Source: Acetispira formosa (nom. nud.) (GTDB lineage: Bacteria > Desulfobacterota > Desulfarculia > Adiutricales > Adiutricaceae). Taken from it: a stretch of 64,000 bases of DNA. The position numbers and the translations under genes are program-made. Below, in pieces: positions 52,644-59,583 of this stretch; position 1 is the first letter of the stretch; each line of letters begins with the position of its first letter. The stretch is from positions 4,419,043-4,483,042 of the forward strand of contig CP026657.1 of assembly GCA_023525915.1 (NCBI GenBank). Direction: 5' to 3'. The notes under the pieces are model-generated. The model was given only the letters and a program-made list of their open reading frames with translations. It was not told the origin of the DNA and ran no database searches.

Positions 52644-52683
52644 TGCCCCCTTGGCGATGATTGTATCCATCGCCAAGGGGGCA
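52644..52683 (+). terminator. 16-bp perfect hairpin between converging genes
   Basis: TGCCCCCTTGGCGATG (52644-52659) pairs perfectly with CATCGCCAAGGGGGCA (52668-52683). There is no T-run. It directly precedes the family E element and may be part of it, since GGGGGCA also precedes the copy at 34.58 kb. Confidence 0.55.
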
Positions 52684-52790
52684 ACACTCTTAATACGATG
52701 ATGGCCGCCGTAAGTAACTATTACGGGAAAGGCCTACCTAGACGAAGGATGCGCGAGCATCCGTGGGTCCAGGGCTCAGCCCTGGTGGCC
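52684..52790 (+). repeat. Family E element, copy 3
   Basis: CACTCTTAATACGATGATGG, CCGCC, TAACTATTACGGGAAAGGCC, GACGAAGGATGC, GAGCATCC, and GGGTCCAGGGCTCAGCCCTGG in two halves. The final palindrome contains the stop codon of the tandem-PII gene: its last codons and TGA are spelled by CCAGGGCTGAGCCCTGG on the minus strand. Confidence 0.8.
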
Positions 52791-53459
52791 GAGGGGGATG
52801 AATTTTTCTACGTTCATGTTGTAGACTATGCCGCCGCCCGGTTTCTGGATGTCGGGGACGCTGTTGATGGCGCTTAGGATGGTGGATATGGTATCCGTTT
52901 CAGCCACGATCATCAGCATGTCCTTTTCCGGCACTAAACTTATGCCGAAAAATTTCACATCTTCTTCAGTGCCCGTGCCCCGCGCGGTCAGAATGGTGCC
53001 GCCCTTGGCCCCGGCCTTGCGGGCCGCCGCCATGACGTCATCGGCATAGCCGTGGTTGACAATAACCGTAATCAATTTATATCCCGAATTCATTTTCTCT
53101 CCGCTCTCTTCTATGTTTTCTTCGCGCTCCCGGCCGGGAACCCTGAACAGCATTCCCGATACATCCAGGAGCACTGCCATTCCACCCAACTTTTTAGGCT
53201 CTTTTATGGCGGCTTTCTGAACCGCGTCAATAACGGCTTCAGCCTCCAGGCCCATGATGGTAAAGACTATGTCCTGGTCAATGTCGGCCAGCGACAGGGC
53301 GGCCAGAATGCGATTGCCGCCGATGGTGCGGCCGGGGGCAATGGTGCCGCCCCGCGCTCCGGCTGATTTGGTCACTGCCACCAGTTGGTCGCCACGGTGG
53401 CGGGCCACGAAGCATATCAGCAGCTTGGCCGGTTTGAATACATGTCGCATGGGTTCCAT
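52776..53459 (-). CDS. Protein with two fused PII-like domains
   Basis: A 227-residue protein with two successive PII-signal-protein-like domains: residues about 10-100 (KLLICFVARHRGDQLVAVTKSAGARGGTIAPGR) and 125-215 (KLITVIVNHGYADDVMAAARKAGAKGGTILTARG). PII proteins are usually single-domain trimers that bind ATP/ADP and 2-oxoglutarate and control transporters or enzymes. The gene starts 1 base after the DUF1538 stop region and is surely in one operon with it, so it likely senses a metabolite and gates that membrane protein. Ligand residues cannot be verified by eye. The stop codon lies inside a family E palindrome. Confidence 0.85.
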   Translation of the reverse strand: MEPMRHVFKPAKLLICFVARHRGDQLVAVTKSAGARGGTIAPGRTIGGNRILAALSLADIDQDIVFTIMGLEAEAVIDAVQKAAIKEPKKLGGMAVLLDVSGMLFRVPGREREENIEESGEKMNSGYKLITVIVNHGYADDVMAAARKAGAKGGTILTARGTGTEEDVKFFGISLVPEKDMLMIVAETDTISTILSAINSVPDIQKPGGGIVYNMNVEKFIPLGHQG

Positions 53460-53460
53460 G

Positions 53461-54963
53461 TCAGGCGCTCCTTGACGCTTTTTCCGCGGCTTTGCGCTTG
53501 GCGGCGTCTTCCTTATATTTGAAAATAAGCCCTAAAAGCTGAATCGTGACCAAGGGGGCCATGGCAATCATGGCCACCATGCCAAAGGCGTCGGTGGCCG
53601 GATTGCCGCCGGTGGCCATGGAGGCCCCCAGGGTCAGGGAAAGGACAAAAGTGGTGGACATCGGCCCGGAGGCCACCCCGCCGGAGTCAAAGGCTATGGC
53701 CGTGAACAGCGAGGGACAGAAACGAGTCAGGAGAAGGGCCAGGCCGTAGCCCGGCAGCAGCACCCACCAGATTGAAAAGCTGAAGACAACTCTGGTCATG
53801 CCCAGCACCACGGCCAGGGCTATGCTGATAGAAAGGGCCGCCAGCATGATGGAACGGCGGATGTGCCCGCCGGAGAGGTTTTCCACCTGCTCGGTGAGAA
53901 TCCAGACGGCCGGTTCCGCGCAGACCACCACCGCGCCCAGAACCAGGCCTACCGGAATCAGGGCCCAGCCGCCGTGGGCTCCCAGGGCCATGCCCAGCGA
54001 TTGCCCGGCCGGGCTGAAGCCGCCGGTTACGCCGGTCATGAACAGAACCAGGCCGATGAACGTGTAGAAGAAGCCGGTCAGCATTCTTTTCACCTGATGG
54101 TGCGGCAGATGCAGAAGAACGAACTGGAAAAAAAAGAAGATCAGGACGATCGGCAGAAGAGCCATGGCGATTTCGTAGCAGGTGTGGGGAATGATCTGAA
54201 GGAAATGGTCAATCAGGCCGACGGCGGCCGCGTTGGTTTCACTGTCCCGGCCTATGGAATCCGACAGACCGCCGGTGGCCAACAGGCCCATGCCCACCAC
54301 CGCCGCGATGGGGCCGATGGAGGCCAGGCCCACCAGGCCGAAGCCGTTATCGTCGCCCTCCTTCTTTTTGGCCGTGGCCGCCACACCCAGACCCATGGCC
54401 ATGATGAAGGGAACCGTCACCGGGCCGGTGGTGGCCCCGCCGGAGTCAAAGGCGATGCAGACGAAGCCGGTATCCACAAAATAGGCGGCCACGAACAACA
54501 GGACATAAAAAACCACCAGCATCAGCCTCAAGGACATTTGCAGAACTATGCGGATAATGCCGATCATGACGAAGAGCCCCACGCCGGCGGCGATGGAGAA
54601 CAGAAGGCGGCTCTTGTCAATTGTGGGCACCACTCCGGTGACCTGGGTGGCCAGCACCTGAACGTCTGGTTCAGCGATAGTGATGGCAAAGCCGATGGCG
54701 AAAGCGGCAATCAGCATCGGCGGAAGTTTGCGAAGGTAGGTCAGTGATGAGCCGACTGCCTGACCGAAGGGCACCATGCCGATATCCGCGCCCACCAGAA
54801 ATATGCTCAGCCCCAGAATCAACAGAGCTCCGCCCATGATGAACTGCGGAAGCTGCCCGCTCTCCAGGGGGGCGATGGTGAAATTCAAAATAATCACAAT
54901 CGCCATAACCGGAACCACGGAAACGGCTGATTCTTTGAATTTCGAAATGAAATTTGATGTCAA
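53461..54963 (-). CDS. DUF1538 membrane protein (putative transporter)
   Basis: A 500-residue integral membrane protein with about 12 helices arranged as two homologous halves. Each carries the signature of the DUF1538 family: FDSGGATTGPVTVPFIMAMGLG in the first half and FDSGGVASGPMSTTFVLSLTLG in the second. The family is usually encoded beside PII-like proteins, as here, and is thought to be a transporter of unknown substrate. The start is TTG 54963 with AAGGAG seven bases upstream. The 155-residue membrane-anchored protein gene lies upstream on the same strand. Confidence 0.85.
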   Translation of the reverse strand: MTSNFISKFKESAVSVVPVMAIVIILNFTIAPLESGQLPQFIMGGALLILGLSIFLVGADIGMVPFGQAVGSSLTYLRKLPPMLIAAFAIGFAITIAEPDVQVLATQVTGVVPTIDKSRLLFSIAAGVGLFVMIGIIRIVLQMSLRLMLVVFYVLLFVAAYFVDTGFVCIAFDSGGATTGPVTVPFIMAMGLGVAATAKKKEGDDNGFGLVGLASIGPIAAVVGMGLLATGGLSDSIGRDSETNAAAVGLIDHFLQIIPHTCYEIAMALLPIVLIFFFFQFVLLHLPHHQVKRMLTGFFYTFIGLVLFMTGVTGGFSPAGQSLGMALGAHGGWALIPVGLVLGAVVVCAEPAVWILTEQVENLSGGHIRRSIMLAALSISIALAVVLGMTRVVFSFSIWWVLLPGYGLALLLTRFCPSLFTAIAFDSGGVASGPMSTTFVLSLTLGASMATGGNPATDAFGMVAMIAMAPLVTIQLLGLIFKYKEDAAKRKAAEKASRSA

Positions 54964-54995
54964 AACAGACTCCTTAGGTCATATCCCGGCTGAAC

Positions 54996-55463
54996 CTACT
55001 CCACTGTAATATTCAGCGTCTCTTCCATATAGCGTTTCAGCATGCGGCTGTCTTTTTTGTATTTGGCGGCAAAGGCTTGTTCTTTATCCGTCAGGGGGAT
55101 GCCGTAAGCCCTGGCGCTACCCCAGTTGAAAATATCATTGGCGGCCATGAGCTTGCCCATGAGGCAGTTCAGCCGGTCGGCGGTCAGTCCCTTGGAGCTT
55201 ATCAGGCTTTCTTCCTCTTCGGGTGAAAGGTTGCCCTTTTTGTTCACAATGGCCCGCATGGCCTCAATGGCCAGCTTCAGTTCTTTTTCAGTCATGGCGG
55301 ACTGCCTGTAGCACATGCCGGTGGGCTGGCCGACATTTATATCTATATCGGGCGTCTGCCCGCCTTTGGCCATTAGTATTGATGACTGATATATAATCAG
55401 CGCGCTCATCAGGGCCGCAATCGCTATCATGGCCCGGAGCCTCAGTATCGTAATCGGGCTCAT
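54996..55463 (-). CDS. Small membrane-anchored protein of unknown function
   Basis: A 155-residue protein with an N-terminal hydrophobic segment (residues about 8-30, signal anchor or signal peptide) followed by a charged helical domain with two cysteines (GMCYRQSA and LNCLMGKL). I do not recognise a family. AGGAGG precedes ATG 55463 with five bases of spacing. It sits 32 bases upstream of the DUF1538 gene on the same strand and may share its operon. Confidence 0.75.
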   Translation of the reverse strand: MSPITILRLRAMIAIAALMSALIIYQSSILMAKGGQTPDIDINVGQPTGMCYRQSAMTEKELKLAIEAMRAIVNKKGNLSPEEEESLISSKGLTADRLNCLMGKLMAANDIFNWGSARAYGIPLTDKEQAFAAKYKKDSRMLKRYMEETLNITVE

Positions 55464-55663
55464 ATCCACCTCCTATGGATGGTGATTCAGAATCTTTTAT
55501 TATAACAGAAAATCGAGCAATTTTGTTAAATGATTTAAAGCCGATCGGGAGAGTCCGCCCCGTGGTTCCGAGATGTGAAACATGCCGGGGCCTTAGCCGC
55601 CATGAAGGGAAACCGGGCCGCTTTCACGATGATAAAAAAATGATTTTTTCGGCAGTTTCCTAC

Positions 55664-55692
55664 TTGCAAATTGAAAGGAAGTTGGTTATATA
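55664..55692 (+). promoter_or_regulatory. Candidate sigma70 promoter for ferredoxin
   Basis: TTGCAA (55664-55669) and TATATA (55687-55692) with 17 bases between. The leader of about 120 nt contains the hairpin GGGCCG-N9-CGGCCC (about 55730-55750). Confidence 0.5.
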
Positions 55693-55822
55693 TATGAGTA
55701 TCGATTCATGGATGTTTTTGATCCATATCGGGCCGGTGCCGTAACGGCCCCGGTATAAAACCAGTCTTGTCAGTGATTATAATGGTCCTGATGGACAGTA
55801 AAACCTTAGGGAGGTTACTATC

Positions 55823-56011
55823 ATGGGTTGGGATGTTAAAGTTGATGCCGCTAAATGCAATGGCGACGGCGCTTGCAAAGACGCTTGCCCGGTTGACGTT
55901 TATGAAATCAAAGATGGCAAGGCCGTTCCTGTGAACGCCGACGAATGCCTCGGCTGCGAATCCTGCGTCGAAGCCTGCGAATACGACGCCATCACCCTGA
56001 CCGAAGAATAA
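55823..56011 (+). CDS. Two-cluster ferredoxin with an Asp in place of one cysteine
   Basis: A 62-residue soluble electron carrier. The second binding motif is the full C42-x2-C45-x2-C48-x3-C52. The first reads C12-x2-D15-x2-C18-x3-C22-P, with Asp15 where the second cysteine should be. In Desulfovibrio africanus ferredoxin III and some archaeal ferredoxins the same replacement gives a cluster that interconverts between [3Fe-4S] and [4Fe-4S]. GGGAGG precedes the start, and the protein is acidic, as usual. Redox partners are not indicated by neighbours. A hairpin follows. Confidence 0.93.
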   Translation: MGWDVKVDAAKCNGDGACKDACPVDVYEIKDGKAVPVNADECLGCESCVEACEYDAITLTEE

Positions 56012-56032
56012 TTTTTCGGTCAATCCAGGAAA

Positions 56033-56060
56033 TGGCCGGCGGCTTTTCAGCCGTCGGCCA
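56033..56060 (+). terminator. Hairpin after ferredoxin
   Basis: TGGCCGGCGGCT pairs with AGCCGTCGGCCA (one mismatch) around a TT-C loop, followed by AACTTT. Likely a terminator with a poor T-run. Confidence 0.55.
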
Positions 56061-56083
56061 AACTTTGAAATGGGCCGCCGATT

Positions 56084-56332
56084 ATGGATGTGAGCATAAA
56101 TACTAAACACCCGGTCGCGCGAATCGCCTTGGCCCTTGCGGCCGTTTTTCTGACACCGGCGGGGATTTGGGTCCTCCGTGGGGCTTTTGAACAGACTCAG
56201 CCTCACATATTCGTTATGCTGGTGTTTTCCGGCAGCCTTACGCTGCTTCTGGGCCTGGTTGGCCTGATTGGTTTTGTCGCCTCTTTTGCGTCCAAAGGAG
56301 CTTCCGCTGACAAAACTTCAGACGATCAATGA
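56084..56332 (+). CDS. Small two-helix membrane protein, unknown
   Basis: An 82-residue frame with two strongly hydrophobic segments (about residues 12-32 and 43-67) and a polar C-terminal tail. No family recognised and no clear ribosome-binding site before ATG 56084. The hydrophobic pattern and the lack of a competing frame make it likely real. Confidence 0.5.
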   Translation: MDVSINTKHPVARIALALAAVFLTPAGIWVLRGAFEQTQPHIFVMLVFSGSLTLLLGLVGLIGFVASFASKGASADKTSDDQ

Positions 56333-56585
56333 TGGAGCGCCCGCTCTTTCCGTCTGAATGGAAGATCGATCCGTTTTTTTTAGCGCGTACTGGATAACGG
56401 CTTGAATAAATTTCAGGCTTGCCGTCTGTCACGCCAATTATCAAAATCGCCTGCCGCGCGCGGTTTGCTGCCGGTTTGTATTGGCTGCCGTTAATATTTG
56501 TCTGAAAACCTGGCCGGTTTTTCAAATATTTATGGCGCTGTATAATCTTGCGGCCAGTGTCCGGCAGAGCTTCAGGAGTTTGTCA

Positions 56586-57464
56586 GTGAAAAATCCACTT
56601 CCGAGAGTCGCGGCCATACATGATATTTGCGGTTACGGCCGCTGTTCGTTAACTGTGGCCATTCCCATTCTTTCAACCATGGGTTTTGAGGTTTCGCCGC
56701 TGCCGACGGCCATTCTCTCCACCCACACCCTGTTCCCGAATTTTACCATTCTGGACCTGACCGATGAGTTGCCCAAAATCATCAACCACTGGAAAGAGCT
56801 GGGCCTGAAATTCGACGCCATTTACAGCGGATTTTTGGGCTCGGCCCGTCAGGTGGACATTGTCGGCAATTTCATCAAAGATTTTCAGGGGCCGGAGACA
56901 CTGGTGGTGGTCGATCCGGTTATGGCCGACCACGGCAAGCTTTATCCGACCATGCCGCCGGAGATGGTGGATGAGATGAAGAAGTTGGCCCGCATTTCCA
57001 GGGTTATCACCCCGAATTTGACTGAAGCCGCTTTCATGCTCGATCGCATCACCCCGGAGACCATCAGCGAGAAGGAAGCCAAGGAGTGGTTGAAAGCTCT
57101 GGCCGACATGGGGCCGGAGATGGTGGTGATCACCAGCGCGCCCCTGGCCACGCGGCCGAAATCCAGCACTGTCATTGCCTATGACCGGGTTGACGATCGT
57201 TTCTGGATCACCGAGCGTCCCCATGTGCCCACGCAGTATCACGGCACCGGCGACATTTTCGCCAGCGTCTTGACCGGCAGTCTTCTTCAGGGCGACAGTT
57301 TGCCGGTGGCCATGGATCGCAGCGCCCAGTTTGTGGCCACAGCCATTCGGGCTACCTTCGGTTACCGTGAGAAAGAGCTTGGCCACCATGAGGTGCTGCT
57401 GGAAAAGGCTCTTTCCACGCTGACCGTGCCGGTCAAAACCACTACCTATGAACCACTTCTGTGA
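56586..57464 (+). CDS. Pyridoxal/pyridoxamine kinase-like protein
   Basis: A 292-residue ribokinase-like enzyme of the PdxK/PdxY type that phosphorylates vitamin B6 forms. It has the N-terminal VAAIHDICGYGRCSLTVAIPILSTMGFEVSPLPTAILSTHT, characteristic of the anaerobe-type pyridoxamine kinases, VVDPVMADHGKLY, ITPNLTEAAFML, and the GTGDIFASVLTG anion-hole motif with the catalytic Asp. The start is GTG 56586 after CAGGAG. An EcfT-like membrane protein gene follows 113 bases later. Confidence 0.88.
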   Translation: MKNPLPRVAAIHDICGYGRCSLTVAIPILSTMGFEVSPLPTAILSTHTLFPNFTILDLTDELPKIINHWKELGLKFDAIYSGFLGSARQVDIVGNFIKDFQGPETLVVVDPVMADHGKLYPTMPPEMVDEMKKLARISRVITPNLTEAAFMLDRITPETISEKEAKEWLKALADMGPEMVVITSAPLATRPKSSTVIAYDRVDDRFWITERPHVPTQYHGTGDIFASVLTGSLLQGDSLPVAMDRSAQFVATAIRATFGYREKELGHHEVLLEKALSTLTVPVKTTTYEPLL

Positions 57465-57502
57465 TTGAGGTTTGATCAGGTAGAACAGGTCGAGCCATAA
57501 GC

Positions 57503-57540
57503 GCCGCCGCAACCAGCCTGTAAAGGGCGGGGCGGCGGCG
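57503..57540 (+). terminator. Hairpin between kinase and EcfT-like genes
   Basis: GCCGCCGC (57504-57511) can pair with GCGGCGGC near 57533-57540. No T-run, so attenuation or mRNA stability is as likely as termination. Confidence 0.35.
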
Positions 57541-57577
57541 TGGCTGTGTGTTGACTGATTCATCTTACGGAGAAGCA

Positions 57578-58171
57578 ATGGGTTTGTTCTGGCGCGGATG
57601 CTTGAAAAAAACGCCGACTGTCGTGTTGTGGGTTATCATTTGGACAGCCGCGTTACTGGTGCCATGGGTTCCGGGCGACTGGCTGTTTCCATTTGCGGCA
57701 GTGGTTTGGATGTCCGCCTTGATTCTGGCTCCCGGAAAGATTTACGGCCGTCGACTGCTTAAGGCGGCTATTGTGTTCGCTTTGATCTGGAGCCTGATAA
57801 TGCTGGGCCTGTTTCTGGCTGGTTCCGGTGGTCTTTTGCCGGTGATCAGGCTGTGGGTCTGGCTGGGGTTGGGGCTACATTTGATGCTGGCTAAGACTCC
57901 CCTGGAGCTGGCCATTCCGGTGGGCCGCTTGACCGCCCCGGTGATCGGGCATATCAGGGCGCAGAAGCTGGCTTTGGCCTTGGCCCTGACCGCCCGCCTC
58001 ATTCCCCGGCTTCTTGATTCCGCCATAAAGATAAAAGCCAGCCTGGATTTAAGGGCTTCATCACTTCCGTTGATTCGTCGGATGGCCTTGTGGGGCAGGG
58101 CCATAATGCGGGATTCCTTCAGCCAGAGTGAAGAGTTGGCCAGGGCTCTGGTAAAGCGCTGGCCCTGGTAG
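57578..58171 (+). CDS. EcfT/CbiQ-like transmembrane protein
   Basis: A 197-residue membrane protein with about four or five helices, then a cytoplasmic C-terminal helical region with DLRASSLPLIRRM and SEELARALVKRW. This is the arrangement of energy-coupling-factor T components, whose Ala-Arg motifs contact the ATPases. ECF importers take up vitamins. No EcfA ATPase or substrate-binding S component is nearby, so partners must lie elsewhere. Its position after a vitamin B6 kinase gene suggests vitamin B6 uptake, which is inference only. The start follows GGAGA. Confidence 0.65.
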   Translation: MGLFWRGCLKKTPTVVLWVIIWTAALLVPWVPGDWLFPFAAVVWMSALILAPGKIYGRRLLKAAIVFALIWSLIMLGLFLAGSGGLLPVIRLWVWLGLGLHLMLAKTPLELAIPVGRLTAPVIGHIRAQKLALALALTARLIPRLLDSAIKIKASLDLRASSLPLIRRMALWGRAIMRDSFSQSEELARALVKRWPW

Positions 58172-58204
58172 CATTTGGATTTTTAATGCCTTAACCCGCC
58201 GGAA

Positions 58205-58279
58205 GCCGGGGATTGTTTTTGTCCCGGCTCCGTTCCGGGGGTCTTTAGTCACGGAGCCGGGACAAAAACAATCCCCGGC
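58205..58279 (-). repeat. Family D hairpin, copy 4 (28-bp perfect stem)
   Basis: Arms 58205-58232 and 58252-58279 are perfectly complementary. The loop read on the minus strand is TGACTAAAGACCCCCGGAA. The stem sequence (GATTGTTTTTGTCCCGGCTC) differs from copies 1 and 2 throughout. It faces copy 2 across a family A element. Confidence 0.95.
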
Positions 58280-58321
58280 TCCCGGAGCGATTTTAATTAC
58301 GACTTTTTCCATTCAACTTAC

Positions 58322-58450
58322 TGTTCGTAGCTACGCAAAAAGCGTGGTTTTTGCTTCGCGAGGAGTTGTTTCGTCGTCAAAACCAGTCGCTGTCGCTCCG
58401 TCTCGCCCTCCATGGCTCGACCCTCATTATATGTGGCAAGTTGGCTTAGA
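58322..58450 (+). repeat. Family A element, copy 4
   Basis: GTAGCTACGCAAAAAGCGTG, GTTTTTGCTTCGCGAG, TCAAAACCAGTCGCTGTCGC, TCCGTCTCGCC, CCATGGCTCGACCC and TTATATG match copy 1 almost base for base, including the distance to the following family D hairpin. Confidence 0.85.
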
Positions 58451-58489
58451 ATTGCCTGCTATCAAGCTCTTAAGAAAGCCGACCAGGCA

Positions 58490-58574
58490 GCCGCCGGGAG
58501 AAATGTTTTTGCGATGGTTCCGTGACTAAAGACCCCCGGAACGGAACCATCGCAAAAACATTTCTCCCGGCGGC
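58490..58574 (+). repeat. Family D hairpin, copy 2 (33-bp perfect stem)
   Basis: Arms 58490-58522 and 58542-58574 are perfectly complementary, with loop TGACTAAAGACCCCCGGAA (58523-58541). The outer 24 bp equal copy 1; the inner ATGGTTCCG/CGGAACCAT replaces CGGGTCCCG/CGGGACCCG. Confidence 0.95.
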
Positions 58575-58612
58575 GGTCAACCGCTGTCGAATATCTTTAA
58601 GCGGATAGGTTG

Positions 58613-59005
58613 TTAGTTTTTAATTTCACGTCTTAAATCATCCAGCCCATTTTCGAGCTCGACCAGAAGTTTCATGGCTATAGAAACAACCTCCGCGATT
58701 CCGCCCTGGTCAAGGTTTTCGAAATGTATGCCGCAACTGACCGACACACGGCACCGGAAAGCGGAGCAAAGGGCTGACGCGAACCGGTTGCCGATGTGGT
58801 CGTCTTTATGGCCGGTGGCATTCAGGGTGGAAACCGTGGCCCGGTCAGTTCCGTCACCGGTCAGGCTGGCGCGGGGCACGGCCAGACTGACGGAGCCGAT
58901 GTGTTCCAGGTCGCCGCCGCTGACCAGCACCCACAAATCTTCCCCGCTGAAATGGGCGCGGGCGGAGAGTTTTTTGCCCCGGCAGGGTGTTTCGATTTCT
59001 ATCAT
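58613..59005 (-). CDS. lpdD: LpdD-like prenylated-flavin-associated protein
   Basis: A 130-residue protein matching what I recall of the LpdD family found beside UbiD-type decarboxylases: SGGDLEHIGSVSLAVPRASL, then ATVSTLNATGHKDDHIGNRFASAL and VSVSCGIHFENLDQGGIAEVV. In gallate decarboxylase operons LpdD accompanies LpdB (UbiX) and LpdC (UbiD) and is proposed to handle the prenylated FMN cofactor. The ATG at 59005 overlaps the ubiX stop by 4 bases, so it is the third gene of a coupled ubiD-ubiX-lpdD operon. Confidence 0.78.
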   Translation of the reverse strand: MIEIETPCRGKKLSARAHFSGEDLWVLVSGGDLEHIGSVSLAVPRASLTGDGTDRATVSTLNATGHKDDHIGNRFASALCSAFRCRVSVSCGIHFENLDQGGIAEVVSIAMKLLVELENGLDDLRREIKN

Positions 59006-59580
59006 ACCGCCATGCCGCCGTCCCATCGCTTGAATTTCAGGTGGTCGAGGCCGAATAAATCCAGGATTTTTCCGGCCAGATGGCAGGTCAGGTCGTTCAC
59101 TTCCTGGGGCCGGTTGTAATAGGCCAGGACCAGGGGCAGAATAATGGCTCCCGTTTCCGATAAGGTCAGCATATTTCTCAGGTGAATATTATTCAACGGA
59201 GTTTCCCTGGCCGCCAGAACCAGCCGGCGGCGCTCCTTCAGGCAAACGTCGGCCGCTCTCAACAAGAGGTTGCCGCTGTATCCGGCGGCCAGACCGGCCA
59301 GCGTCTTCATGCTGGCCGGGACCACGATCATCCCGGCTGTTTTAAATGAACCGCTGGCCACGGCCGCCCCGATGTCGCCGATATCATAAACAACATCAGC
59401 CAGGGCCGCCACCTCAGCCGCGGATATGCCGCATTCCTGCCGGATGGTTTTCTCCGCCCCTTCGGTGATGATCAGGTGGCTTTCAATGCTTTCGCATTTC
59501 CGCAGGAACTGAAGCACTTCCACCGCCACCGGGGCCCCGCTGGCGCCGCTGACGCCGATCACGATTCTTTGCTTTTCCAT
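59002..59580 (-). CDS. ubiX: UbiX-type flavin prenyltransferase
   Basis: A 192-residue flavoprotein that joins dimethylallyl phosphate to FMN, making the prenylated FMN cofactor used by UbiD decarboxylases. It has the N-terminal VIGVSGASGAPVAVEVL, the SGSFKTAGMIVVPASMKTLAGLAAGYSGNLLLRAADV region, and RRLVLAARETPLNNIHLRNML, all hallmark segments. The next upstream gene is ubiD, 3 bases away. Confidence 0.96.
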   Translation of the reverse strand: MEKQRIVIGVSGASGAPVAVEVLQFLRKCESIESHLIITEGAEKTIRQECGISAAEVAALADVVYDIGDIGAAVASGSFKTAGMIVVPASMKTLAGLAAGYSGNLLLRAADVCLKERRRLVLAARETPLNNIHLRNMLTLSETGAIILPLVLAYYNRPQEVNDLTCHLAGKILDLFGLDHLKFKRWDGGMAV

Positions 59581-59583
59581 AAC

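Noticed and set aside
53863..54747. Plus-strand frame of 294 codons opposite the DUF1538 gene
   Set aside because: His/Gln/Gly-rich antisense translation of a membrane-protein gene with a typical duplicated signature.
56673..57578. Minus-strand frame of 301 codons opposite the B6 kinase gene
   Set aside because: The kinase motifs on the plus strand are decisive; the shadow has repetitive Gly/His content and no start signal.
13366..58574. A CRISPR array
   Set aside because: The repeats are far apart, differ in spacing, and are hairpins with variable stems; there are no regularly spaced direct repeats and no cas genes.
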